Counted from the first letter of the stretch, positions 25,110 to 32,822 are shown. The stretch: DNA of 45,209 bases from CAYRAV01 sp964422365 (GCA_964422365.1 CAYRAV010000021.1:1-45209); one strand, 5' to 3'. The notes: a model not told the origin generated them from the letters alone. Numbers and translations: made by a program.

Positions 25110-25183
25110 AATTCATATGAATTTTACATTTACTTCTATACGACAGAGTGGATATCATATAATTCATATGTACAAATTTAAAA

Positions 25184-25199
25184 TGTTTCACGTGAAACA
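25184..25199. promoter_or_regulatory. parS: parS centromere site
   Basis: TGTTTCACGTGAAACA is a perfect match to the parS consensus bound by ParB (Spo0J). The palindrome extends to 24 bp with flanking AAAA/TTTT. It lies 1.1 kb beyond the end of parB, in the spacer next to the DUF4446 gene, about 16 kb from oriC. Confidence 0.95.
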
Positions 25200-25277
25200 T
25201 TTTTATAAAATCAATACTATCTAAATTTTATTGTTTTACCACAGCTAATGTACTCTTATTTCGATGTTTTATTACAT

Positions 25278-25333
25278 ATAAAAAAATGGAGCAGTATATA
25301 TGCTGTATATCTGTTATGCATATTACGCTCCAT
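25278..25333 (-). terminator. Terminator downstream of the DUF4446 gene
   Basis: ATGGAGC (read on the minus strand at 25333-25327) pairs with GCTCCAT (25292-25286) around a partly paired AT-rich loop. A run of T follows on the minus strand (25286-25280). Confidence 0.65.
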
Positions 25334-25391
25334 CTCATATTGAATAACAAAAACTTTATTATAGTGATTTTAAAATCTATTCTATCATTAG

Positions 25392-25904
25392 TTACTCCAT
25401 ATAATTTTTACTATTAATTGCAATATCTAGTGCTTCTTTTTCTTCATCTGCCAAAATCACAAAAGATTCGCCTTTTATAATTTCTTTTATGTATGTATAG
25501 CATCCTTCTCTGCTGCTATGCATACAATTAATAATAAATCCACTATTATTATCATTCAAAAGTGCCAAAGCAAAACTCAATTTTCCACCCATTTCTTTAA
25601 ATGCATCATATTTTACAATTCCTATTTTTTGGTAAGTATCTACCATACTTTCCTTAATTTCTTTCATTTCATTTTCTGCCTTCACAATTGCTGCCTTCAG
25701 ACCATCGATTGCTATAAATTTATCCTGAAATGTTGCCTCTAAACTTTTTCCATCCGTTCCATTCATAAATTGATCATACTTCTTCTTTAAACTACTACAT
25801 TTCATGAATAACACTATTACCAATATAAACAATATAATACTAACTCCTGCTATCCCTAAAATAACATATCCTTCATCTAATCCTATTTTTCTGAATAATT
25901 CCAT
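25392..25904 (-). CDS. DUF4446 family membrane-anchored protein
   Basis: A 170-residue protein with an N-terminal membrane helix (residues 14-36, GYVILGIAGVSIILFILVIVLF). A coiled-coil stretch follows (LKKKYDQFM…AAIVKAENEMKEIKESMVDTY), then a compact C-terminal domain with GIVKYDAFKEMGGKLSFALAL and NSGFIINCMHSSREGCYTY. These motifs identify DUF4446, commonly encoded next to parAB in Clostridia. Function is unknown. ATG 25904 has GGAGG 5 nt upstream; an upstream in-frame ATG at 25916 is less well placed. It would follow parB in the same direction but is separated by a repeat element. Confidence 0.85.
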   Translation of the reverse strand: MELFRKIGLDEGYVILGIAGVSIILFILVIVLFMKCSSLKKKYDQFMNGTDGKSLEATFQDKFIAIDGLKAAIVKAENEMKEIKESMVDTYQKIGIVKYDAFKEMGGKLSFALALLNDNNSGFIINCMHSSREGCYTYIKEIIKGESFVILADEEKEALDIAINSKNYME

Positions 25905-26069
25905 AAAATCCTCCACCTATTATCATTTATGATGATAATTAAATTTTTTACATATTCATTGATATAAATATAAATTCTTATCTATTTGTTAATTATATAG
26001 AAAATAAATACACCTCGTGCCAGATTATATTTACTCAACACCTTTTATTTAATATTTGTATACTACAAC

Positions 26070-26276
26070 ATGTTTGAAAATTGCTTGTCACAAGATGTTC
26101 GTCACAATTTGTGAAGAATTTAGTTCAAATTCTTGAGGTCAGCATACTACATTAAATAAATTTGAAGCAAATATCTGTATCTTATCAGGCAAAGTCCACC
26201 AGTCTGAATGGGCATGGATTGCAGTATACAAAGCGGGGCATGCAGATTGTGGTAATGAATTTTCAAACACACCCTA
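26070..26276 (+). repeat. GAGCGTGTTTGAAAATT-type element overlapping the parB stop
   Basis: It begins TGTTTGAAAATTGCTTGTCA, continues AAGATGTTCGTCACAATTTGTG and TTCTTGAGGTCAGCATACTAC, and includes one diverged 62-bp unit (about 26185-26230). It ends GCAGATTGTGGTAATGAATTTTCAAACACACCC. The right end reads into parB, whose TAG stop (26276-26274) lies at the element edge. It fills the spacer 25905-26273. Confidence 0.75.
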
Positions 26277-27179
26277 ACGCACCGACATTAATAACTCTAT
26301 AATTCTCTCAAGCTCTTCTTCAGAATAATATTCAATTTCTATTTTTCCTTTATCCTTCGATTTATGTTGTATTGATACCTTTGTTCCTACAATTTCTTTT
26401 ATCTTTTCTTCTAAATCTTTGTAGAACACTTCATTCTCATCTTTTTTTGTTTCTTTTTTCTTTTTTCCTTTCCCGTCCAATAAACTCTTAACTAATTTTT
26501 CTGTCTCTCTAACACTTAATTTTTCATCTAATATTCTATTGGCTACAATAACCTGCTTCTCTTTATCTTCAATTGGTATTAATGTTCTTGCATGACCACT
26601 AGATATAATATCATCAATTAACATTTCCTGAACTGGTTCTGCTAACTTTAATAACCGCATGGAATTTGTAATTGCTGTTCTACTCTTAGATACCCTTTCT
26701 GCCAACTCATCCTGTTTCAAATGAAACTCTGATATCAATCTTTTATATGCCGCTGCTTCTTCGATAGGATTCAAGTCCTCTCTTTGAATATTCTCAATTA
26801 GTGCAATCTCTATTACTTCATGAGGAGCATATTCCTTAATAATTGCAGGTACCTCTGCTAAACCAGCCATTCTCGCAGCTCTCCACCTTCTTTCTCCTGC
26901 AATAATCTCATAAAATTTACCCTTTTTCTGTAATAAAAGAGGTTGTAATATTCCATATTGTTTGATAGATTCAGCCAATTCATGCAATGAATCTTCATCA
27001 AATTTTTTTCGTGGTTGTGAACCATTTGGTTCAATATCCTGCACCTTTATGAATGTTTCACTTGAAACATTTTTTTTCTCTTCTTCCTTTTCGTTTTTAC
27101 TTATTTTTTCATTACTAGAAGAATTTTTAGATGGTATCATTACATCTAAGCCTTTCCCTAATCCTCTTTTTACTGCCAT
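26274..27179 (-). CDS. parB: Chromosome partitioning protein ParB/Spo0J
   Basis: A 301-residue ParB. Residues about 40-130 form the CTP-binding N domain, with IKVQDIEPNGSQPRKKFDED, the GERRWRAARMAG arginine patch and ENIQREDLNPIEEA. A helix-turn-helix parS-binding domain follows (LKQDELAERVSKSRTAITNSMRLLKL). The C-terminal dimerisation segment is ERIIELLMSV. ParB loads at parS, slides as a CTP clamp and recruits SMC. Its ATG sits 1 bp past the parA stop, so the two are translationally coupled. A parS variant lies within its own coding sequence (27054). Confidence 0.96.
   Translation of the reverse strand: MAVKRGLGKGLDVMIPSKNSSSNEKISKNEKEEEKKNVSSETFIKVQDIEPNGSQPRKKFDEDSLHELAESIKQYGILQPLLLQKKGKFYEIIAGERRWRAARMAGLAEVPAIIKEYAPHEVIEIALIENIQREDLNPIEEAAAYKRLISEFHLKQDELAERVSKSRTAITNSMRLLKLAEPVQEMLIDDIISSGHARTLIPIEDKEKQVIVANRILDEKLSVRETEKLVKSLLDGKGKKKKETKKDENEVFYKDLEEKIKEIVGTKVSIQHKSKDKGKIEIEYYSEEELERIIELLMSVR
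27054..27069. promoter_or_regulatory. parS: Variant parS site inside parB
   Basis: TGTTTCACTTGAAACA differs from the perfect site by one base (T for G in the centre). It falls within the codons for NVSSETF in the ParB N-terminal linker. Bacillus subtilis also keeps a parS inside spo0J. Binding here is likely but weaker is possible. Confidence 0.75.
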
Positions 27180-27182
27180 GTT

Positions 27183-27950
27183 TTAATTTTCTCCTCTTTC
27201 CATCACTTCTTCTGCCAAATCTCTATAAGCCTCTGCCCCAGCGGACTTTGTATCATACAGATTAATTGGCATCCCATGACTTGGTGCTTCTGCCAATCTA
27301 ACATTCCTTGGAATAATCGATTTATATATTGTTTGATTTAGGTTTTCCTTTACATTCTCGACAACTTGCAAAGAAAGATTTGTTCTTGCATCATACATAG
27401 TAAAAACAACCCCTTCTATTTCCAGTTTGGGATTCAATCTTTCTCTAACAAGATCCACTGTGTGTATAAGTTGTGTCAATCCTTCCAAAGCAAAAAACTC
27501 GCATTGTATTGGCACAAGAACTGTATCTGCAGTGGTCATTGCATTAACAGTTAAAGTATTCAAAGAAGGTGGACAATCTATTATGATATAATCATACTCT
27601 TCTCTCACTTTGCTAATTTCCTTTTTTAAAATATATTCCTTTTCCTCTACGCCAATTAGTTCAATTTCTGCACCTGATAAATTAACATTTGAAGGAAGTA
27701 CAGATAGATTTTCTATTACTTCTTTTTGTAAACATTCTTCAATAGAAGCAAGACCTAGTATCATTTCATAAACCGTATTTTCTAATTCATTTTTATCAAT
27801 CCCCAAACCACTAGACGTATTTCCTTGTGGGTCAATATCTATTACAAGAACTTTTTTTCCTTTTTCTGCTAAGCAGGCCGATAAATTAGTTGTTGTAGTT
27901 GTTTTTCCAACTCCGCCTTTTTGATTTGCCACTGCTATAACTCTAGCCAT
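27183..27950 (-). CDS. parA: Chromosome partitioning ATPase ParA/Soj
   Basis: A 255-residue deviant Walker ATPase with KGGVGKTTTTTNLSACLAEK (deviant Walker A with the signature lysine). VLVIDIDPQGNTSSGLGID and DYIIIDCPPSLNTLTVNAM (Walker B) follow. LVPIQCEFFALEGLTQL and the C-terminal PRNVRLAEAPSHGMPINLYD are typical of Soj. It forms DNA-bound ATP dimers that ParB disassembles, and in Bacillus Soj also controls DnaA. AGGAGG-like sequence precedes the ATG. Confidence 0.97.
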   Translation of the reverse strand: MARVIAVANQKGGVGKTTTTTNLSACLAEKGKKVLVIDIDPQGNTSSGLGIDKNELENTVYEMILGLASIEECLQKEVIENLSVLPSNVNLSGAEIELIGVEEKEYILKKEISKVREEYDYIIIDCPPSLNTLTVNAMTTADTVLVPIQCEFFALEGLTQLIHTVDLVRERLNPKLEIEGVVFTMYDARTNLSLQVVENVKENLNQTIYKSIIPRNVRLAEAPSHGMPINLYDTKSAGAEAYRDLAEEVMERGEN

Positions 27951-28976
27951 CTTATTTCCTCCATTTTATCTCCATTCATATGAACTTTTCATTATATTGT
28001 TTATTATAATTAATTACAATTCAGCGATACCGCTCATACCTTATTTTTCATTGCGAAGCACATCCATTACAGTATACCTTATTGTACAAAATCCACCAGC
28101 CCGAATGAACATAAACTGCAGAATGTCCAACTGGATCACCTTAGATAGGTACATTTGCTAGTATAGCATTTTTGAAATAGCCAGACTGTCCAAATACTAT
28201 ATTTTTCAAGTTTCTTCCATAAAATAAAGTCCAGTTAATTGGCTAATGTTATACTAAAACACACATTTTGAACAAAAAAGTTATGAATCGAATGAAACAT
28301 ACAATGGAAAATAAATTTTCTTAATTTGAAAAATTATTTTTATCAGAAATCTGCCCTATAGAAATGATTGTACAATCATTTCTGCACAGCCAAACTGTTA
28401 ACCTGATTATGAATATTAGTGTCCATATCAATTGAATTCTTACAAATAAAAATCCCATTTTTATACATTTATGTTACCCTTTATACAGATAATTATATCG
28501 CTTTTTCTGTACTTATCAATAAGTGATACATTATGATTTATTTTTTATTTACCAATTCTTCTCTTGTACCATTCAGAATTATCAATTTGCCAAAAATTCT
28601 ATTTTCACTATAAATTTATCATAATATGTTAGATACTATGCTTACATCTGGCATGCACAGACTATGGACAAAGCTGAATAAAAGTTCCCGCTCCAATCTC
28701 TTCAAATATTATTCATACCCTTCTATTCTAAATAATTACACTCTTATTTTTAAATAATTTTAGAAATATCAAAGACTTTATTATGTATATCTTCTTTTAT
28801 CTTCCCCATATTTGAAAATGTTCCCAAAATATTATAGCATCTTTCAAATGTGATATCTATAATTTTTTATATTTTTTATATTTTTTTCTATGAAAGTCCC
28901 CTTTTTTGCTTTAGCAAAAAACTGAATTCAAGTATTCCGACATACATCTCATACCTTTATTTATAGTGGCGCACTA
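27951..28976. other. Long gene-free spacer upstream of parA
   Basis: About 1 kb without a credible gene. A diverged single hairpin unit lies at about 28070-28130 (TCCACCAGCCCGAATGAAC). At 28351-28402 there is a reverse-oriented, deleted MITE end (…CAGCCAAACTGTTAAC) with a perfect 22-bp palindrome at 28361-28382. The rest is AT-rich with no structure I can name. The parA promoter should lie within its first 200 bp. Confidence 0.5.
28351..28402 (-). repeat. Deleted MITE copy with a perfect 22-bp palindrome
   Basis: In the reverse direction it reads GTTAACAGTTTGGCTGTGCAG, then a palindrome (28361-28382), then TATAGGGCAG. These are the left end, the inner arm and the post-arm TATAGGGC(A/G)GACA segment of the longer MITEs at 24706 and 32618. 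The right half is missing. Confidence 0.6.
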
Positions 28977-29315
28977 AAGCGTGTTTGAAAATTACTTGTT
29001 ACAAGATGTGCGTCACAATTTGTGGGGGATTTGTTCCAAATTCATGAGGTGTAGCAGGCTACATTGAATAAATTTGGGGCAAATATCCATACCATATCGG
29101 ACGAAGTCCGCCAGCCCAAAGGGCATGAGTTGCAGGATACCCGGATGGGTATACCATATCGGACGAAGTCCGCCAGCCCGAAAGGGCATGAATTGCGGGA
29201 TACCCGGATGGGTATACCATATCGGACGAAGTCCGCCAGCCCAAAGGGCATGAGTTGCGGGGGATGCCCGAATGGATACGCAGAGTGGGGTGTGCAGATT
29301 GGGACAATATGCTTT
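28977..29315 (+). repeat. GAGCGTGTTTGAAAATT-type element carrying tandem hairpin units
   Basis: It starts AGCGTGTTTGAAAATTACTT and has ACAAGATGTGCGTCACAATTTG and GAGGTGTAGCAGGCTACATT. It then carries three tandem 62-63-bp units (29089-29276) and ends with GCAGAGTGGGGTGTGCAGATTGGGACAAT near 29310. This is the best-preserved and longest member of its family in the window. Its right terminus is interrupted by a MITE fragment (29320-29372). Confidence 0.75.
29089..29276. repeat. Three tandem 62-63-bp units, each with three mini-hairpins
   Basis: The units start at 29089, 29151 and 29214 and are nearly identical. Each holds CGGAC-GAA-GTCCG, then GCCC-(G)AAA-GGGC. ATACCC-GGAT-GGGTAT follows at the junctions. 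Open frames on several strands repeat the same peptide and are artefacts of the repetition. The first hairpin is at 29098-29110, 29160-29172 and 29223-29235. Confidence 0.9.
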
Positions 29316-29319
29316 TAGT

Positions 29320-29372
29320 GAACAAGCTCCCACATATATATTGTACCATTGTTTCTGCATGGCTGAACTGCT
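29320..29372 (-). repeat. MITE fragment (GTAACAGTTCAGCC type)
   Basis: Read in reverse it is GTAGCAGTTCAGCCATGCAG, AAACAATGGTACAATATATATGTGGGAGCTTGTT. This matches the left half of the MITEs at 24706 and 39674. The other half is missing. Confidence 0.65.
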
Positions 29373-29410
29373 ACATATTATTTACATTTATCATTTTGAA
29401 TATTTGCAAA

Positions 29411-29444
29411 AAAATAAAATGTTTCACGTGAAACATTTTATTTT
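29411..29444. promoter_or_regulatory. parS: parS centromere site within a 34-bp perfect palindrome
   Basis: The core TGTTTCACGTGAAACA (29420-29435) matches the parS consensus exactly. The palindrome continues outward with AAAATAAAA/TTTTATTTT to 34 bp without a mismatch. It lies about 1.5 kb upstream of parA, between repeat elements. Confidence 0.95.
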
Positions 29445-29469
29445 AATCTTTGCTTTATTATCCAAAATA

Positions 29470-29573
29470 TATTTCAAAATTTTGTATTGCAAGATATAAT
29501 ATTATAATTTGAAATATATAGCACACAAAGTGGGGCATACAGATTGGAGCAATGAATTTTCAAGCACGCTCTA
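29470..29573 (+). repeat. Short GAGCGTGTTTGAAAATT-type element
   Basis: It begins ATTTCAAAATTTTGTATTGC with AAGATATAATATTATAATTTG. It ends with AAAGTGGGGCATACAGATTG, GAGCAATGAATTTTCAAGCACGCTCTAG. It is an internally shortened copy following parS. Confidence 0.6.
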
Positions 29574-29638
29574 GTAGTACTTCTGTATTAACACTTTTGG
29601 ATAGCTCTACAAACGAATGTATAAATCCCTTATTAGAA

Positions 29639-30277
29639 TTATAAATCTACTATATTATTTTTAATAGCATATACTGCTGCCTGTGTCCGATCAGATACAT
29701 TAATTTTTTTAAATAACCTGGATACATGATTTTTTACAGTTTTTTCACTTATTGAAAGTTGAGCTGCAATTTCTTTGTTGTACAAACCCTGTGATAATAA
29801 TTTTAAAACTTCTAACTCTCTTTTTGTCAAAATTTCATGTGATAATTGCTTCCCTTTTTCCACATTTTTTTTCATTGCTTCTTTTATCAATGGTTCTAAT
29901 GATTCCTGAATATAATAATCCCCTGCATGAATAGCAAAAATTGCTGTTCTCAGAACTTCTACTTTTGAATTTTTCAATACATATCCATTAATCCCCATAT
30001 CAACTACTTGCATTAAATACTCCATCTCATTATGAATAGTTAAAATAAGAACTTTCTGCTTTCTTGTCATCTTTTTCAAGACTTCTATCCCATTCATATT
30101 AGGCATACTTATATCAAGCAAAAGTATATCTGGTGATTTTCTTTCTAGTAATTGTAAACATTCCACTCCGTCATTTGCTTCTCCAATTACTTTAATATCT
30201 CCACCCATTTCTAATAACTTTCTCAATCCTTCGCGGACCATTATATGATCATCTGCAAGAATAATATTAATTGGCAT
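29639..30277 (-). CDS. NarL/DegU-type response regulator
   Basis: A 212-residue regulator. The N-terminal receiver domain has the acidic pocket ADDH, phospho-acceptor Asp55 in DILLLDISMPNMNG, the switch Thr in VLILTIH and the conserved Lys in YVLKNSK. The C-terminal LuxR-type helix-turn-helix is LTKRELEVLKLLSQGLYNKE, then ISEKTVKNHVSRLFKKINVSDR. ATG 30277 is preferred over the adjacent ATG 30280 because GGAGG is then 5 nt away. It follows the sensor kinase gene by about 190 bp on the same strand and is its evident partner. The output genes are not identifiable from the sequence. Confidence 0.93.
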   Translation of the reverse strand: MPINIILADDHIMVREGLRKLLEMGGDIKVIGEANDGVECLQLLERKSPDILLLDISMPNMNGIEVLKKMTRKQKVLILTIHNEMEYLMQVVDMGINGYVLKNSKVEVLRTAIFAIHAGDYYIQESLEPLIKEAMKKNVEKGKQLSHEILTKRELEVLKLLSQGLYNKEIAAQLSISEKTVKNHVSRLFKKINVSDRTQAAVYAIKNNIVDL

Positions 30278-30467
30278 CATATCCTCCTATTCATTTTATA
30301 AAACGACTGATTACAATAGATTCTGTTATTAGTACAAAGAAAATTCAATTTTATATTGTAAATCGTAAAATATTTTATGCAAATGCAGCTTCACAAATAT
30401 GGCATGCCAGCCTATACTAAATCTGAAGAATTGTACAAGCAATAAAACAGGCAGGCTTAACTGACAA

Positions 30468-31784
30468 TTATTTTATATTCCTTGTACTAGGAACAATTAA
30501 TTTTATGCTTGTTCCTTTCTCTTCTTCTGATATAATATCCAAAACTCCCTCCATCAGTTTTGCTCTCTCTTTCATAATAGAAAGACCAAATCTTTTACTT
30601 TCTTCTGCATTTTTTATAATCTCATGATAATTAAATCCAATACCATCATCTTCAATGGAAACTACAATCTTATCTTCCTTGTATTCTATTAAAATGAAAA
30701 TCAGACTGACTTTTCCATATTTTATCGCATTATTACATGCCTCCTGTATGATTCGGAATATATTTAAGTTTATGATAGAATCTACTTTCTTTTCTTCATT
30801 TTTTATAGAAACATCAAATGTAATCTCTTGATACTCTTGTTCTAATCTATGAATATACTTTTCTATTGTTTTTACTAGTCCAGAATCATTAATAGATATT
30901 GGTCTTAAATCATAAATGATATTTCTTAGTTCTTCTATTGTGTTTTCTAATGCCTTTTCCATTGCAGAAATCTCTGATTTTACCTCTTCTGGCTTTTTTT
31001 CTATCATTAACCTGCAATACTCCGCTTTATGTATCATGCCTGTTAAGTTCTGTATAGTAGAATCATGTAACTCTCTTCCAATTCTTTGTCTTTCTATCTC
31101 ATTAGTCTTTAATATAGAACTTGCATCACAATTTTGTTTTTCTATCTCTTGCCTTTCTTCTTCTCTTTCCTTTTCCTCTATCTCCTGTCTTTCTTTTTCT
31201 CTTCTCTCCTTTTCCTCTATCTCCTGTCTTTCTTTTTCTCTTCTCTCCTTTTCCTCTATCTCCTGTCTTTCTTTTTCTCTTCTCTCTTTTTCTTCTATCT
31301 CTTGTCTTTCTTTTTCTCTTCTCTCTTTTTCTTCCTTTTCCTGCTTTTCTTTTTCCCTCCTTTCTTTTTCCTCTTTTTCACGCTTTTTTTTCTCCTCTTT
31401 TTCTTGTCTTTCCTTTTCTTCCTTCTCCTGTTCTTCCTTTTCTTCTAACAGACTCCTTAAAATACTGATTTTATCCATTCTTTTTTCTACAACCCGAAGT
31501 TTATCTTCTTCCTCTATCTGCTGCCTGGATAACTTTTCTATTTCCTGTTTTATCATTTCTATTTTTTCATTCAGCATATTTGTATTAGGATTAAAAAAAC
31601 CTATACTGTTATCATTCGCTTTTTCATACTGCATTTGCTCTCTTTTAAAACGATTAATAGAAAATTTATTCTTAATATATTTTTCTCTTATTTCAATCTT
31701 CTTATCTTCCTCTTCTAAATACAATTCTTTGATAAAATCATATATTTCCTTAATCAATGATTCTTTTTTATCACCTTCTGCCAT
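30468..31784 (-). CDS. Soluble DegS/NarX-type sensor histidine kinase with a long charged coiled coil
   Basis: A 438-residue kinase. It starts at ATG 31784, which has GAGGAGG 6 nt upstream. No membrane segment is seen. Residues about 1-100 are helical, and about 105-215 are an extremely charged coiled coil of E, K, R and Q. The HisKA_3 dimerisation domain follows, with phospho-acceptor His240 in RIGRELHDSTIQNL. The HATPase domain has N-box QEACNNAIKYGK and G-box EDDGIGFN. Architecture and cytosolic location resemble DegS of Bacillus. The coiled coil contains four exact-length 39-bp tandem repeats at the DNA level. Its position, between rsmG and parA, is where Bacillus carries noc. Confidence 0.9.
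   Translation of the reverse strand: MAEGDKKESLIKEIYDFIKELYLEEEDKKIEIREKYIKNKFSINRFKREQMQYEKANDNSIGFFNPNTNMLNEKIEMIKQEIEKLSRQQIEEEDKLRVVEKRMDKISILRSLLEEKEEQEKEEKERQEKEEKKKREKEEKERREKEKQEKEEKERREKERQEIEEKERREKERQEIEEKERREKERQEIEEKERREKERQEIEEKEREEERQEIEKQNCDASSILKTNEIERQRIGRELHDSTIQNLTGMIHKAEYCRLMIEKKPEEVKSEISAMEKALENTIEELRNIIYDLRPISINDSGLVKTIEKYIHRLEQEYQEITFDVSIKNEEKKVDSIINLNIFRIIQEACNNAIKYGKVSLIFILIEYKEDKIVVSIEDDGIGFNYHEIIKNAEESKRFGLSIMKERAKLMEGVLDIISEEEKGTSIKLIVPSTRNIK
31175..31330. repeat. Four 39-bp tandem repeats inside the sensor kinase gene
   Basis: Repeat units start at 31175, 31214, 31253 and 31292, exactly 39 bp apart. They encode the 13-residue unit EIEEKERREKERQ. The length is a multiple of three, so gain or loss of units would keep the reading frame and change the coiled-coil length. 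Thirteen residues is not a whole number of heptads, so each unit shifts the coiled-coil register. Confidence 0.85.
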
Positions 31785-31866
31785 AAGAACCTCCTCTCTA
31801 TAGATTAACAAATCCTGCTGCAAAGCATGCTGTCATTCATTTCTACAGTTCTTTTTCTTTCTACTT

Positions 31867-32589
31867 TTATTTTAATGGTTCCTTACTTGGTTTTCCAGCA
31901 TTTCTTGGATATTTTTTTGAAGTTTCTTTTTTCTTCTTAACTACAATAAGAGAACGGCTTACTTCTGTTCCTGGTAATGAAAACTGCACAACATTTTCTA
32001 TTTTTCCACCCAGCAGCTTAATTGGATTGTTTGCATTCTCTAATTCCTCTTCTAGTTTGCCTGATTTATAAGAAATAAAACTTCCCCCCATTTTTACAAA
32101 CGGTATACAATATTCTGATAATGTAGACAAATTGGCTACTGCTCTTGATACACAATAATCAAACTTTTCTCTATATTCCTCTTTTCTCGCAATATCTTCT
32201 GCTCTTCCATGTATTGCATTAATATTGTGCAGACCAAGCTTTTCTGTCACTTCCACTAAAAATTTGACTCTTTTGTTAAGAGAATCCAAAAGTACCATTT
32301 CCAAATTTGGAAATGCAATTTTTAATGGTATCCCTGGAAATCCAGCCCCTGTTCCCAAATCCAGTATACTGTAATACTCCTGTTGTAAATCTATAGCTTT
32401 TACCAACATCAAACTATCAATAAAATGTTTCTCCACTACTTCCTCAAATCCTGTAATAGCTGTCAGATTCATCACTTTATTTTTTTTCACTAACATTTCA
32501 TAATACATCATAAACTGTACAATCTGTTCTTCTGTCAGTTCTATAGAGGCTTCTTTCAATTTAATCTTAAAATACTCTATATTATTCAT
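31867..32589 (-). CDS. rsmG: 16S rRNA (guanine(527)-N7)-methyltransferase
   Basis: A 240-residue SAM methyltransferase (GidB). VMNLTAITGFEEVVEKHFIDSL leads into motif I, LDLGTGAGFPGIPLKIAFP. LLDSLNKRVKFLVEV and DYCVSRAVANLSTLSEYCIP follow, all typical of RsmG. It methylates G527 of 16S rRNA in the 530 loop; loss of it gives low-level streptomycin resistance in several bacteria. The C-terminal tail (KKYPRNAGKPSKEPL) is the usual RsmG ending. It follows mnmG in the conserved mnmE-mnmG-rsmG order, but a 197-bp MITE separates the two. Confidence 0.96.
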   Translation of the reverse strand: MNNIEYFKIKLKEASIELTEEQIVQFMMYYEMLVKKNKVMNLTAITGFEEVVEKHFIDSLMLVKAIDLQQEYYSILDLGTGAGFPGIPLKIAFPNLEMVLLDSLNKRVKFLVEVTEKLGLHNINAIHGRAEDIARKEEYREKFDYCVSRAVANLSTLSEYCIPFVKMGGSFISYKSGKLEEELENANNPIKLLGGKIENVVQFSLPGTEVSRSLIVVKKKKETSKKYPRNAGKPSKEPLK

Positions 32590-32609
32590 AAATTTCCCTC
32601 TCTACCAAA

Positions 32610-32822
32610 TATTTTTGGTAACAGTTCAGCCATGTAGAAATAATTGTCCAAAGTGTATGTGACTACCCGCAGGCTAAGGGCACTTTATACCATCATTTCT
32701 ATAGGGCAGACACCATCAATGAATCATTTGTCAGTTAATAAATGTATTTTCAAACACGCTCTAGTAAAAATATACTTCCTAACAAACAATGAATTAGCAT
32801 GGCCAAACGGTTACTATTTTTG
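32610..32822. mobile_element. Complete IS66-like MITE with perfect 8-bp duplication
   Basis: The element at 32618-32814 (197 bp) has ends GTAACAGTTCAGCCATG and CATGGCCAAACGGTTAC. It is flanked by TATTTTTG on both sides (32610-32617 and 32815-32822), a perfect 8-bp direct repeat. An inner arm pairs AGAAATAATTGT with ATCATTTCT-type sequence. Its interior contains the right end of the other repeat family (TTTTCAAACACGCTCTAG at 32747-32764), so one element has landed in, or recombined with, the other. Confidence 0.85.

Noticed and set aside
29089..29276. CRISPR array
   Set aside because: The whole 62-63-bp unit repeats without variable spacers, there are only three units, and no cas genes are nearby.
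29013..29360. Repetitive proteins on both strands (GLADFVRYG and AGGLRPIWYTHPG type)
   Set aside because: All frames are open because the 62-63-bp unit is repeated. No ribosome binding site or known family; explained by the tandem repeat.
30916..31803. 295-codon plus-strand frame rich in Ser, Phe and Leu
   Set aside because: It is the antisense of the Glu/Lys/Arg-rich coiled coil of the sensor kinase and has the matching low complexity.
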